From: Tharpella sp964457755
Lineage (GTDB): Bacteria; Desulfobacterota; Anaeroferrophillalia; Anaeroferrophillales; Tharpellaceae
NCBI GenBank assembly: GCA_964457755.1
Contig: CAYWGC010000007.1
Coordinates: 1-64,000, forward strand
DNA: 64,000 nt
Reading direction: 5' to 3'
Below the pieces are notes generated by a model that did no database searches, was not told the origin of the DNA, and was given only the letters and a program-made list of their open reading frames with translations. The translations under genes were made by a program, and so were the position numbers. Position 1 is the first letter of the stretch. Every line of letters begins with the position of its first letter. Below, in pieces: positions 24,964 through 34,203 of this stretch.

Positions 24964-25956
24964 ATGTTTAAGCCAGCTTTACAGGATGGTCATAATCGCC
25001 GGGTAAGTTATGTCCGGATCTCAGTGACCGATCGTTGTAACCTGCGTTGTAGTTACTGTTCGGCTCCAGATTTTTCGCCTCACAGTCGAACCGATATCTT
25101 AAGTTATGAAGAGATTGTTCGGTTGGTTCGGGTCTTGGCGACTTTGGGTATCGACAAAGTCAGGTTGACTGGCGGCGAGCCTCTGGTACGCCGCCATATA
25201 GATTCACTTATTGCCCGGATTAAAGGGGTTGCCGGAATTAAAGATATCAGTCTGACCACGAATGGGGTGCTTCTCGAAAAACTGGCTAACCCTCTTTGGG
25301 ATGCCGGTCTACGGCGGATTAATATCAGTCTTGATACCCTAAATCGTGAAAGATTTAAAGAGATTACCGGGCGCGACTATTTTTCTCGGGTGTGCGCCGG
25401 AATCGAGACCGCTCTGGCGGTTGGTTTTAGTCCGGTTAAGGTCAATGTTGTGGTTATGCGCGGGGTTAACGATGATGAGTTGCTTGATTTTGCGGCCTTG
25501 ACTGAGAAGTATCCCCTGCATGTTCGTTTTATTGAATATATGCCGATTGGCGTTGCCTCAACCTGGAGTGGGGACAAGGTTGTGACCGAGGCGGAAATGT
25601 TGGAGCGGATATCTCAAGGTATGGGACAATTGGAGTCGGTGGTGTCTGAATCGAGTGGCCCCGCCCGCCTCTATCGTTTGCCTGAAGCACCTGGTCGCAT
25701 CGGGGTGATTGCGGCGATGAGCAACCATTTCTGTGCAACCTGTAATCGGATTCGGGTGACGGCCGATGGTCTTTTACGTCCCTGTCTGCTCTCTGATGAA
25801 GAGTTTGATTTGAAAAAGGTCCTGCATGGTGGCGGGGATTTCTCGGAAATTGTGGAGATTGTGCGGCAAGCCGTGGCGGCGAAATCTGCTGAGCATGAGA
25901 TGGTTTGTAATGCCGAGCGCAAATGTACTCGGATGATGTCGACGATAGGTGGTTGA
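24964..25956 (+). CDS. moaA: GTP 3',8-cyclase (molybdopterin synthesis)
   Basis: 330 residues, radical SAM enzyme for the first step of molybdenum cofactor synthesis. The N-terminal cluster motif is CNLRCSYC. The C-terminal second 4Fe-4S site is in CATCNRIRVTADG followed by the third cysteine in LRPCL. The terminal Gly-Gly needed for catalysis is present (STIGG). It overlaps or abuts moaC, so the product passes to the next enzyme from the same transcript. Confidence 0.97.
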   Translation: MFKPALQDGHNRRVSYVRISVTDRCNLRCSYCSAPDFSPHSRTDILSYEEIVRLVRVLATLGIDKVRLTGGEPLVRRHIDSLIARIKGVAGIKDISLTTNGVLLEKLANPLWDAGLRRINISLDTLNRERFKEITGRDYFSRVCAGIETALAVGFSPVKVNVVVMRGVNDDELLDFAALTEKYPLHVRFIEYMPIGVASTWSGDKVVTEAEMLERISQGMGQLESVVSESSGPARLYRLPEAPGRIGVIAAMSNHFCATCNRIRVTADGLLRPCLLSDEEFDLKKVLHGGGDFSEIVEIVRQAVAAKSAEHEMVCNAERKCTRMMSTIGG

Positions 25957-25957
25957 A

Positions 25958-26740
25958 GTGTTAAGTCACCTTGATGACCGGGGACAGGCGGCGATGGTTG
26001 ATGTCGGTGATAAACCAGTTACCAGACGTTACGCCAGAGCCTGGGGACGACTCTCTTTAAATTCTGAAACTCTGCAAAAGATAACCTTGCAAGGCATGGC
26101 CAAAGGCGATGTTTTCGGGGCGGCCCGGCTGGCTGGAGTTATGGCCGCTAAAAGGACGGGTGAATTGATTCCTCTCTGTCACCCACTGCCCCTCTCCTGG
26201 GCGGCGGTTGAACTTATTCCTCTCTTTCCCCAATCTGCTATAGTAATTATTGCCGAGGCCTCGCTGGCGGGACAGACCGGTATCGAGATGGAAGCCTTGA
26301 CTGCGGTCAGCATCGCCGGGCTAACAGTTTATGATATGTGTAAAGCTATCGATAAAGCGATGGTTTTAGGTGAGGTCTCGCTTCTCGAAAAGAAAGGCGG
26401 GCGCAGTGGGCACTATATAGCTGAAGAACACTCGCGCTTATTGCACGATATCGATGAATTCGAGCTTGAAAGTGCAAGTTTGGTCAGTTGGCAATGTCTG
26501 GCAAATGGAGACCTTGAGTTTCGACGCAGTGCTCCAGACGGCCCCCTTTTGGCGATGGCATCTGGGGCGAAGGAACTTTTAATAAATGATAAAAGCCCTG
26601 ATTTTGCAGCCGTTGTGGTTCTTGGTGGGGCCCTGTTGCGTTCTCTGCCTGTGGCAGCGGAAGAAGTATCTAGTGGTCTTCTCGAGGTTCTGAAGCCGGG
26701 AAGTTTAAGCAGTGATGCCATTTTTGCCGTCTTGAAATAG
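25958..26740 (+). CDS. moaC: Cyclic pyranopterin monophosphate synthase with C-terminal extension
   Basis: About 260 residues, against about 160 for ordinary MoaC. The first 155 residues are a normal MoaC: LCHPLPL, GIEMEALTAVSIA and YDMCKAID with the catalytic Asp and Lys, then KKGGRSG. The remaining ~100 residues are not part of MoaC; they contain GKELL-like and FAAVVVLGGALLRSLP segments I do not recognise. I place the start at the GTG at 25958, with AGGTGG at 25947-25952; a GTG at 25949 is also in frame. It lies directly after moaA. Confidence 0.93.
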   Translation: MLSHLDDRGQAAMVDVGDKPVTRRYARAWGRLSLNSETLQKITLQGMAKGDVFGAARLAGVMAAKRTGELIPLCHPLPLSWAAVELIPLFPQSAIVIIAEASLAGQTGIEMEALTAVSIAGLTVYDMCKAIDKAMVLGEVSLLEKKGGRSGHYIAEEHSRLLHDIDEFELESASLVSWQCLANGDLEFRRSAPDGPLLAMASGAKELLINDKSPDFAAVVVLGGALLRSLPVAAEEVSSGLLEVLKPGSLSSDAIFAVLK

Positions 26741-26775
26741 TAACACTGCATCTTATTTGTTGAGAGGAGGTTTCT

Positions 26776-27222
26776 GTGAGTGAAAAAAAAGATGAAACTT
26801 TTGACATGCTCTTCTCTATGAAGAACAAGATGGATCGTTTTTTTTCACTCTCCGAATCGGGACCGACCTCTTGTGATCTGCAACCGGGAATACAGTGGTC
26901 GCCAGCCGTAGACCTCTTTGATTGTGGAGAGGAATATCGAATCATAATCGAGCTTCCGGGGATAGAGAGAGAGGCGATCGATTTGTCGGTCTACAGCGAT
27001 AAGCTGGTTATCAAGGGTCGTCGCGAAGAGAAATACGAAGTTTCCAGACAGTCGGTTGTTCTTTGTCTGGAGAGGGTTTGTGGTCGCTTTGAGAGGGTGA
27101 TTCTCCTGCCTGATCCAGTTGAGACAGAAATGGTCAAAGCGGCTCTCAAGAATGGTTTGTTGACGGTTTTGCTGAGCAAGAAAAATTTTGAAAATGGTAA
27201 GAAAAATATTTCTATAGAGTAA
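26776..27222 (+). CDS. Small heat shock protein, Hsp20/alpha-crystallin family
   Basis: 148 residues with a GTG start and GAGAGGAGG upstream. The alpha-crystallin domain covers about residues 40-135, with PAVDLFDCGEEYRIIIELPG and the conserved ALKNGLLTVLLSK near the end. An ATP-independent holdase for unfolding proteins. It is followed after 3 bp by ispE. No HrcA-type CIRCE element is visible upstream. Confidence 0.93.
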   Translation: MSEKKDETFDMLFSMKNKMDRFFSLSESGPTSCDLQPGIQWSPAVDLFDCGEEYRIIIELPGIEREAIDLSVYSDKLVIKGRREEKYEVSRQSVVLCLERVCGRFERVILLPDPVETEMVKAALKNGLLTVLLSKKNFENGKKNISIE

Positions 27223-27225
27223 TTC

Positions 27226-28131
27226 ATGCAGATGCCCGCCTACTCCTCTTTCATCCAAACCCCGGCAAAAGTTAATCTCGGTCTTAAAATTGTACGTCGC
27301 CGCGCCGATGGCTACCATGACATCCATACAGTAATGGAACCTGTATCGTTGTCTGATTCCATCTATTGCGAATTTTTGGCGGCTGACCACAATAGTTTTC
27401 ACGTTCAATGCCCACAGCTTAAAAATCTTGAATCGGACAACAATCTGGTTGTAAAAGCCGCCCGTCTTATTGCAGGTATAGCGCAGGAGCGGGGCTGCGA
27501 AAAAGTTGGCAGTTGGGAGTTCTTTCTTGATAAAAGAGTTCCTTCCGGAGCCGGGCTTGGCGGCGGCAGCAGTAACGCTGCAGCCGTTATAAAACTTCTC
27601 GACAAGTTTTATCAGCTTAACCTGAATGTTGCCGAAATGGTTCAGGCTGCAACCTCAATCGGGGCTGATGTCCCCTTCTTTCTCAGTCCTCAACTTGCTC
27701 TGCTTGAAGGCATTGGTGATCGCATCACTCCCCTGGGACCACCTGGACCGCGTTACTATCTTCTCATAAAACCCCCTTTCTCCATAAATACGGGGTGGGC
27801 CTACTCGGCGCTACAGGTCACTGACAATGAGCGTTGGGTGAATTATGACATTGAACAGTTTAAAGCGCTATCTAGAGCTGGCAGTTATATTCTGGAGAAT
27901 GATTTTGAAGTGCCTGTAATGGCGCACTATCCTCTACTGGCTGAGATAAAGCAGTGGTTGCTCGATAGCGGTTGTGCCTTAGCTGCCTTGATGAGCGGGA
28001 GCGGTTCAGTAATTTATGCTATCTATTCAGAACTGGAAGTTGCTATGCGGGCAGAGATAACAGCCCGTCGACAATTTGCTGGTGCGGGCTGTGATTTTTA
28101 TCTGGCGCGAAACCTCGCTAAGTTCAGTTAG
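27226..28131 (+). CDS. ispE: 4-diphosphocytidyl-2-C-methyl-D-erythritol kinase
   Basis: 301 residues, GHMP kinase of the MEP isoprenoid pathway. PAKVNLGLKI opens the fold; the ATP loop is PSGAGLGGGSSNAA; the catalytic Asp is in SIGADVPFFL; and the third motif is MSGSGSVIYA. The MEP pathway is also represented by ispH at 59008-59877. tRNA-Gln, prs, rplY and pth follow downstream, an arrangement common in related lineages. Confidence 0.96.
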   Translation: MQMPAYSSFIQTPAKVNLGLKIVRRRADGYHDIHTVMEPVSLSDSIYCEFLAADHNSFHVQCPQLKNLESDNNLVVKAARLIAGIAQERGCEKVGSWEFFLDKRVPSGAGLGGGSSNAAAVIKLLDKFYQLNLNVAEMVQAATSIGADVPFFLSPQLALLEGIGDRITPLGPPGPRYYLLIKPPFSINTGWAYSALQVTDNERWVNYDIEQFKALSRAGSYILENDFEVPVMAHYPLLAEIKQWLLDSGCALAALMSGSGSVIYAIYSELEVAMRAEITARRQFAGAGCDFYLARNLAKFS

Positions 28132-28202
28132 GAGTCAGTGTAGAGCCTCTCGGAGAGCCCCCTTGAAGGGAAAATAAAACAACTTGTACCTCAATATCTT
28201 GC

Positions 28203-28229
28203 TTGACTTGTGCCGTCTTTTTCTATATT
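28203..28229 (+). promoter_or_regulatory. Putative promoter for tRNA-Gln / prs
   Basis: TTGACT at 28203-28208 and TATATT at 28224-28229, spacer 15 (short). It lies about 30 bp before tRNA-Gln. Confidence 0.35.
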
Positions 28230-28259
28230 AGGTGCGGGTCTTTTGCAGAGGCTGTATGT

Positions 28260-28334
28260 AGGGGCGTCGTCAAGCGGCAAGACACAGGCTTTTGATGCCT
28301 GCATTCGTAGGTTCGAATCCTACCGCCCCTGCCA
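28260..28334 (+). tRNA. tRNA-Gln(TTG)
   Basis: A 75-nt cloverleaf with acceptor stem AGGGGCG/CGCCCCT, anticodon stem CAGGC/GCCTG holding loop TTTTGAT (anticodon TTG), T arm GTAGG ttcgaat CCTAC and encoded CCA. It lies between ispE and prs. Confidence 0.95.
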
Positions 28335-28401
28335 TTGTTGTTCTTTCGTGAAATCAATTTTTTTCGGTTAGACAATATATAAAATTTTGGCGTAACAATC
28401 C

Positions 28402-29340
28402 ATGGAAAGACTGAAAATATTTGGGGGCAACTCCAATCCGTTGCTGACAAATTCGTTGTGCAGTGATCTTTGCGAGCCTATAAGTAAGGGGGTCGTTAAA
28501 CGTTTTAGTGACGGCGAGATAATGGTTGAACTCCACGAGAGTATGCGGGGCATGCATGTTTTTGTGGTGCAGTCGACTTCAGATCCGGTCAATGCCAATC
28601 TGATGGAGTTGTTGATCATTATAGATGCTTTAAAAAGAGCATCGGCGGCCGAGATTACAGCGGTTATTCCCTACTATGGATATGCTCGTCAGGATCGTAA
28701 AGTGGCACCCCGGGCTCCGATAACGGCAAAACTGGTAGCTGATCTGCTGACTGTAGCCGGGGCCCAGAGGATCTTGACGGTTGATCTGCATGCCGGTCAG
28801 ATACAGGGGTATTTTGATATTCCGGTGGATCATCTCTATGCCTCACCGGTGTTACTTTCTTATGTTAAAAACAACCTTAAAGGTGATTTGGTGGTCGTTT
28901 CTCCGGATGCCGGTGGGGTTGAACGGGCGCGGTCATTTGCCAAGAAATTGAAACTCTCTTTAGCTATTATTGACAAACGGCGCAGCGGTCCCAACGTCAT
29001 GGAAGTTATGAATGTTATTGGGGAGATTGAAGGCAAGACTGCAATTCTCTTAGATGATATGATTGATACTGCAGGTACCCTGACCCAAGGTGCCAACGCT
29101 CTGGTTGAGAAAGGCGCGGCTGCGGTTTACGGTTTAGCGACACATGGAGTGCTCTCCGGTCCGGCAATTGAGCGGATCGAGAAATCTAAATTAGAGAAAG
29201 TTGTTATCACTGATACAATTGCTCCTAATGATCGAACCAAAGCGTGTGCTAAAATAGAGGTGCTCTCGGTATCTTCATTGTTGGCCGATGCGATTAAGCG
29301 GATTTACTTTGGTGATTCAGTGAGTGCCCTGTTTGGTTGA
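28402..29340 (+). CDS. prs: Ribose-phosphate pyrophosphokinase
   Basis: 312 residues, full length. It makes PRPP from ribose-5-phosphate and ATP for nucleotide, His and Trp synthesis. The divalent-metal and ATP region is VDLHAGQIQGYF, the flexible catalytic loop has Lys/Arg in DKRR, and the PRPP-binding motif is ILLDDMIDTAGT. A strong terminator separates it from rplY, yet the two are commonly neighbours. Confidence 0.97.
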   Translation: MERLKIFGGNSNPLLTNSLCSDLCEPISKGVVKRFSDGEIMVELHESMRGMHVFVVQSTSDPVNANLMELLIIIDALKRASAAEITAVIPYYGYARQDRKVAPRAPITAKLVADLLTVAGAQRILTVDLHAGQIQGYFDIPVDHLYASPVLLSYVKNNLKGDLVVVSPDAGGVERARSFAKKLKLSLAIIDKRRSGPNVMEVMNVIGEIEGKTAILLDDMIDTAGTLTQGANALVEKGAAAVYGLATHGVLSGPAIERIEKSKLEKVVITDTIAPNDRTKACAKIEVLSVSSLLADAIKRIYFGDSVSALFG

Positions 29341-29377
29341 GTGTTGAGGGTTGATTTTATATTTGTAGTGGTTATTT

Positions 29378-29402
29378 AAAAAATCGGCGAGCCGATTTTT
29401 TT
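29378..29402 (+). terminator. Terminator after prs
   Basis: Stem aaaaaatcggc / gccgatttttt around a minimal 2-nt loop, ending in seven T. It lies 38 bp past the prs stop and just before the rplY ribosome binding site, so it could also act as an attenuator for rplY. Confidence 0.7.
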
Positions 29403-29429
29403 CTATTGTTTAAGGAGGATTTAAAGGTT

Positions 29430-30089
29430 ATGGCAGTTGCGGAATTAGCAGTTGAAACAAGAACAGAAAGTGGAAAGGGTTATGCCCGTAAGTTACGTAG
29501 TAAGGGTAAAGTACCTGCGGTCCGCTATGGTAAAGAGTGTCCGGTATCTCAATATGCGGTTGATTGCATGGCCTTAGATCGTCTGTTAAGCGTCAGCAGT
29601 TCAGCCTTGGTAGTCCTTGATGTTGATGATGCGGGTCCGAATGATGAACTACTCTCTATTGTTAAAGATATCCAGCGGGATCCGGTGACGAGCAAGATCA
29701 TCCATGCCGATTTTTACGGGGTTCGCTATGGTGAACCGATCTTGGTTGAAGTACCCCTGGTTTTTGAAGGCAAAGCGAAAGGGGTTATCGAAGGTGGCTT
29801 GTTGCAACCGGTACGACGTTCACTGGAGATAAAATGTCTGCCCCGGCAGATTCCTGAGAATATAGTTATTGACGTTACCGATTTAGGGATTGGCGATGCG
29901 ATCCATGTCAATGAACTCGAGGTCGAGAATGTTGAATTTGTCGCTACAGTCAATTTCACGATTGTCACGGTTCAGAATGCTTCTGCTGGCATAGATGATG
30001 AGGTTGATGAGGATGATGAGGGCGATGAAGGGTTGATTGAAGGTGCTGAGGGCGTTGAGGGCGTTGAGGGCGATGCTGCGGCCGAATAG
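29430..30089 (+). CDS. rplY: Ribosomal protein L25/Ctc
   Basis: About 219 residues, the long L25 form with a C-terminal TL5/Ctc domain. It binds 5S rRNA in the large subunit. I use the ATG at 29430 with AGGAGG eleven bases upstream; the frame extends to a TTG at 29406, which overlaps that site. The C-terminus is a very acidic tail of Asp, Glu, Gly and Val. It is encoded by tandem 9-mers (gagggcgtt) at 30048-30073, a length-variable stretch by replication slippage. pth follows in 11 bp. Confidence 0.95.
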   Translation: MAVAELAVETRTESGKGYARKLRSKGKVPAVRYGKECPVSQYAVDCMALDRLLSVSSSALVVLDVDDAGPNDELLSIVKDIQRDPVTSKIIHADFYGVRYGEPILVEVPLVFEGKAKGVIEGGLLQPVRRSLEIKCLPRQIPENIVIDVTDLGIGDAIHVNELEVENVEFVATVNFTIVTVQNASAGIDDEVDEDDEGDEGLIEGAEGVEGVEGDAAAE

Positions 30090-30100
30090 TATTTATCGGT

Positions 30101-30712
30101 ATGCAACCTTTTTTGTCTGAAGATTTTTTTATAGTTGTAGGTCTTGGAAATCCGGGTTTAGGATATGTTGGAACTCGCCATAACTTTGGTTTTATGTTCC
30201 TTGATTGTCTCCAGCAAAAGATGGTTCCAGCAAGTTCTTTTAAATATGTAAAAGAGTATCAGGCCGAGATCTGCGCCGGGAAACTGGCAGGCAGATCGGT
30301 CTGGCTGGTCAAGCCGCAAACCTTTATGAATCTCAGCGGCAGGACAGTTCGGGCGATCACCGCTGAACTTGCTCTTTTCGAGATGCAAAAGGTTCTGGTC
30401 ATTCACGATGATCTGGATCTGTCTCTGGGCCGTATCAAGCTGAAAAAAGGCGGTGGCGACGGTGGCCATAATGGCATAATATCAATTATCGAAGCACTTG
30501 GTGGCTCGGACTTTGTACGTATGCGACTCGGTATCAGCGGCCCCTTGCGGGGGGATGATACTATAGACTATGTTCTCTCACCTTTTTCTGAGGGGGAGGC
30601 CATGGCCGTCACTGATGTGATTAATCGAGGGGCTGAAGGGGTTTTACGGCTTCTTAAAGTTGGTGTAGATGCCGCGATGAATCAGGTCAACCGGCGGATT
30701 TTAGATCAATGA
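30101..30712 (+). CDS. pth: Peptidyl-tRNA hydrolase
   Basis: 203 residues. It releases peptides from peptidyl-tRNA that drops off the ribosome. The opening VGLGNPGLGYVGTRHNFGF contains the catalytic His; KPQTFMNLSG, HDDLDLSLG and GGDGGHNG follow. It is in line with rplY. Confidence 0.97.
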   Translation: MQPFLSEDFFIVVGLGNPGLGYVGTRHNFGFMFLDCLQQKMVPASSFKYVKEYQAEICAGKLAGRSVWLVKPQTFMNLSGRTVRAITAELALFEMQKVLVIHDDLDLSLGRIKLKKGGGDGGHNGIISIIEALGGSDFVRMRLGISGPLRGDDTIDYVLSPFSEGEAMAVTDVINRGAEGVLRLLKVGVDAAMNQVNRRILDQ

Positions 30713-30813
30713 TAGTTTTTTTGAATTGTCCTTTTTATATGCAGTACTTTTTTATGTTGGAATAACAAGGTTAACTCTAACCAAAACCGTAGTATTAAAA
30801 AAGGAGGGAATGT

Positions 30814-32808
30814 ATGGAAAGTTACACTATGTATGCACCTATTTTGGGGGTTATCGGCCTCATCTTTGCGGGTGTACTCTACTCTTATGTTGTCAAACAG
30901 TCGGCTGGTAACGACAAAATGAAGGAAATCTCAGAGGCGATTCATTCTGGGGCGATGGCTTTCCTGAAACGTGAATATAAGATCCTGGCGATCTTTGTTG
31001 TCGTTGTTTTTGCTCTTCTCTATGGTCTGCTTAATGAGCAGACTGCCTACGCTTTCTTGGGTGGAGCCCTCTGTTCGGTTTTCGCCGGCTACTTCGGTAT
31101 GGTTGCCGCAACCCGGGCCAATGTTCGGACTTCTGCCGCCGCTAACGAGTCGGGTCAGGCAAAGGCCTTGAGTGTCGCTTTCAGTGGCGGTGCCGTCATG
31201 GGTATGTCGGTGGCAGCCCTCGGTTTGATTGGGGTTGGTATCCTCTTCTATCTCTACGGTGGTTCTCCTGAGACCTCTACCTATATCAGCGGCTTCGCTA
31301 TGGGCGCTAGCTCGATTGCACTGTTCGCTCGTATTGGTGGTGGTATCTATACGAAAGCAGCTGATGTTGGCGCTGACCTGGTGGGTAAGGTTGAAGCTGG
31401 TATTCCGGAAGATGATCCTCGTAACCCTGCTACGATCGCTGATAACGTTGGTGACAACGTTGGTGACATCGCCGGTATGGGCGCTGACATCTTCGAATCC
31501 TATGTTGGTTCGGTTATTGCTACTATCGCTATTGCTGCTACCGCTACCGGGGCTGTTTATGAAGCCTCTCGATATACTTTTATGGCCTATCCTCTGATTG
31601 TGGTCATGATCGGTATTGTCAGCTCCATGCTCGGCATCCTTTCGATGAAGATCCTGGAAAAATACAATCCGGCTGATGCCTTACGCTATTGTACGTTCGT
31701 TGGTGCCGGTATTCTCTTGATTGGAGCATACTTTGCTGCCAAACAGATGGGTCTGCCGATTGGTGTCTTCTGGGCGCTGACTTTTGGTTGCGCCTGTGGT
31801 ATTCTAATCGGGTTGACCACCGAGTACTATACGTCGGCCAAACCTATCATCAAGATTGCCGAAGCCAGTTTGACCGGTTCAGGCACCAACATCATAACCG
31901 GTCTTGCGGTTGGTATGGAAAGTTGTGCCATCCCGGTTCTTTTGATCTGTGCTGCAATCTATGGTTCATTCCATTTTATCGGCCTTTACGGTATCGGTAT
32001 TGCTGCGGTTGGGATGCTGGCTACAGTTGGGGTTACCATGTCGGTTGACGCCTATGGCCCGATTGCTGATAACGCCGGTGGGATTTCGGAAATGTGTGGT
32101 CTGGGTGAAGAGACTCGGAAAATTACCGATGGGCTCGATGCTCTTGGTAACACCACTGCCGCCATCGGTAAAGGTTTTGCTATTGGTTCTGCCGCCCTGA
32201 CCGCCTTGGCTCTCTTTTCGGCTTATAGCTCAGCGGTTGGCCTGGAAGTAATTAACCTGACTAACCCTATAGTAGTTATCGGACTTTTCATTGGAGGTAT
32301 CGTGCCTTTCTTGTGTGGCGCTCTGACCATGTCATCGGTTGGTAAGGCTGCATACGCAATGGTTGAGGAAGTTCGTCGTCAGTTCCGGGAAATTCCCGGG
32401 ATCATGGAAGGTACCGGTACTCCCGAATATGATAAGTGTATTGATATCAGTACTGCGGCTTCTCTGAGAGAGATGATCGTTCCCAGTCTTTTGGCCATCC
32501 TTGCTCCGATTGTAGTTGGTTTTGCCCTTGGTGCTGAAGCTCTGGGTGGGATGCTGGCCGGTGCAACTCTGACTGGTGTCTTCATGGCTCTTTTTATGTC
32601 AAACGCCGGTGGCGCTTGGGATAATGCCAAAAAGTACATCGAACAGGGCCATTGTGGTGGTAAAGGTTCCGACGCTCATAAAGCTGCGGTTACCGGTGAT
32701 ACGGTTGGCGATCCTTTCAAAGATACTTCCGGTCCGGCCATGAACATCCTGATCAAACTGATGTCTATCGTCTCTCTGGTTATTGCGCCTTTGCTCATGA
32801 AGATGTAA
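30814..32808 (+). CDS. hppA: Membrane-bound ion-pumping pyrophosphatase, K+-dependent type
   Basis: 664 residues with about 16 membrane helices. It hydrolyses pyrophosphate and pumps H+ or Na+ across the inner membrane. The pyrophosphate site is in GADLVGKVEAGIPEDD and NPATIADNVGDNVGD. The GNTTAAIGKG segment has Ala where K+-independent enzymes have Lys, so it should need K+. Whether it pumps Na+ or H+ depends on a Glu position I cannot align safely. It has a very strong ribosome binding site (AAGGAGGG) and its own terminator. Confidence 0.96.
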   Translation: MESYTMYAPILGVIGLIFAGVLYSYVVKQSAGNDKMKEISEAIHSGAMAFLKREYKILAIFVVVVFALLYGLLNEQTAYAFLGGALCSVFAGYFGMVAATRANVRTSAAANESGQAKALSVAFSGGAVMGMSVAALGLIGVGILFYLYGGSPETSTYISGFAMGASSIALFARIGGGIYTKAADVGADLVGKVEAGIPEDDPRNPATIADNVGDNVGDIAGMGADIFESYVGSVIATIAIAATATGAVYEASRYTFMAYPLIVVMIGIVSSMLGILSMKILEKYNPADALRYCTFVGAGILLIGAYFAAKQMGLPIGVFWALTFGCACGILIGLTTEYYTSAKPIIKIAEASLTGSGTNIITGLAVGMESCAIPVLLICAAIYGSFHFIGLYGIGIAAVGMLATVGVTMSVDAYGPIADNAGGISEMCGLGEETRKITDGLDALGNTTAAIGKGFAIGSAALTALALFSAYSSAVGLEVINLTNPIVVIGLFIGGIVPFLCGALTMSSVGKAAYAMVEEVRRQFREIPGIMEGTGTPEYDKCIDISTAASLREMIVPSLLAILAPIVVGFALGAEALGGMLAGATLTGVFMALFMSNAGGAWDNAKKYIEQGHCGGKGSDAHKAAVTGDTVGDPFKDTSGPAMNILIKLMSIVSLVIAPLLMKM

Positions 32809-32838
32809 GACATTAAGGTTTGTTTATGACAAACCCTA

Positions 32839-32868
32839 GGCCAGCGCCCACAAGGCGCTGGCCTTTTT
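32839..32868 (+). terminator. Terminator after hppA
   Basis: A perfect 10-bp GC-rich stem (ggccagcgcc / ggcgctggcc) with a 5-nt loop and five T, 30 bp past the hppA stop. Confidence 0.92.
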
Positions 32869-32952
32869 ACGTCTTGACAAAGCGGGTCGGTTTTAGCTAC
32901 TTAGCTACGTCCTAGTTTAATTTTTTGTTACCATAGATAGTGGAGTTTAATT

Positions 32953-33708
32953 ATGTCAGGTCATAATAAGTGGAGTAGTATTAAACATAAGAAAGGTGCG
33001 GCTGATGCCAAGCGGGGCAAAATTTTCACCAAAATAATTAAAGAGATTATTGTCGCGGCCCGGGGCGGTGGGGGTGATCCGGAGATGAATCCCCGTCTGC
33101 GTACGGCGGTCGCTATTGCCAAAGCAGCTAATATGCCGAAGGACAATATTGAGCGTGCCATCAAGAAGGGCAGTGGTGATCTTGATGGGGTTAACTATGA
33201 AGAGTATACCTATGAAGGGTATGGCCCAGGTGGAGCGGCGGTTCTGCTTGATATAATGACTGATAACAAAAATCGGGCGGCTGCCGATGTCCGTCATATT
33301 TTTGCTAAAGGTAACGGAAATTTAGGTGAAAATGGCTGCGTCGCTTGGATCTTTGAAACTAAGGGAGTAATTATCTGCGAGCGCAGTAAGGTTGATGCCG
33401 AAAAACTTTTTGAGTTGGCGCTTGAGTCCGGAGCCGATGATGTGATCGATGAAGCGGGTGAGGAAATTATTGAAGTTCATACATCACCAGAAGTTTTTGA
33501 GGAGGTGCGACTGGCCTTAGAGGGGGCCGGGATCGAGATGGTTTCGGCTGAGGTCGACAAAGTTCCTTCAAACACAGTTAATCTGGAAGGGAAGGCGGCT
33601 GAGCAGATGCTGCGCCTGATGGATAATCTTGAAGACTGCGACGATATTCAGAAAGTCTATTCAAATTTCGATATTGATGATGCTCTTCTTGATGAGTTAC
33701 AGGGCTGA
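32953..33708 (+). CDS. yebC: YebC/TACO1-family protein
   Basis: 251 residues, full length. It starts with MSGHNKWSSIKHKKGAADAK and has the conserved NMPKDNIERAIKKG and EGYGPGG segments. YebC proteins act on translation of polyproline stretches and have also been called transcription regulators. TTGACA at 32874-32879 may belong to its promoter. ruvC, ruvA and ruvB follow in line, a conserved grouping. Confidence 0.96.
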   Translation: MSGHNKWSSIKHKKGAADAKRGKIFTKIIKEIIVAARGGGGDPEMNPRLRTAVAIAKAANMPKDNIERAIKKGSGDLDGVNYEEYTYEGYGPGGAAVLLDIMTDNKNRAAADVRHIFAKGNGNLGENGCVAWIFETKGVIICERSKVDAEKLFELALESGADDVIDEAGEEIIEVHTSPEVFEEVRLALEGAGIEMVSAEVDKVPSNTVNLEGKAAEQMLRLMDNLEDCDDIQKVYSNFDIDDALLDELQG

Positions 33709-33714
33709 TTGTCT

Positions 33715-34203
33715 ATGTTGGTTCTTGGAGTTGACCCCGGTAGCTCGGTGACCGGTTTTGGTCTGGTGCAAAATATTGCGGGTCAGCTTAGTTATTGTCA
33801 TGATGAGCAGTTAAAGTTGCCCGCCAAGGCTGATGCTGGGACCAAGCTGGCTCTGCTTTATGATCATACGACAGAGCTTTTACAAAAGTATAAACCCGAT
33901 CAACTGGCGGTTGAGGGGGTTTTTTATGGGGTTAATGTTAAAAGTATGCTGGTATTAGGGCAAGCCCGTGGTGCCGTGCTGGTTGCCGGGGCAAAATTTG
34001 GCCTTTCTATTAATGAATATCCTCCGGCTTTAGTTAAGCAAGCGGTCGTTGGTTACGGTAAGGCAACTAAGGATCAGGTTGAACATATGGTTAAATTATT
34101 GTTAAAGGTTTCTACCATTACCGGCGAACATGCCGCTGATGCACTGGCGATTGCCATCTGTCACCATCACCAGAGTCGTCTACAGGAGTGGCAACGCACA
34201 TGA
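33715..34203 (+). CDS. ruvC: Holliday junction resolvase RuvC
   Basis: About 162 residues, RNase H-fold nuclease cutting four-way DNA junctions. The acidic catalytic residues are in VLGVDPGSS, LAVEGVFYG and HAADALAIA. The ATG at 33715 is preferred to a TTG six bases earlier that touches the yebC stop. Its TGA overlaps the ruvA ATG (ATGA at 34200-34203), so the two are translationally coupled. Confidence 0.96.
   Translation: MLVLGVDPGSSVTGFGLVQNIAGQLSYCHDEQLKLPAKADAGTKLALLYDHTTELLQKYKPDQLAVEGVFYGVNVKSMLVLGQARGAVLVAGAKFGLSINEYPPALVKQAVVGYGKATKDQVEHMVKLLLKVSTITGEHAADALAIAICHHHQSRLQEWQRT

Noticed and set aside
28223..28450. Minus-strand ORF containing GGRIRTYECRHQKP
   Set aside because: It is the antisense translation of tRNA-Gln, not a protein gene.
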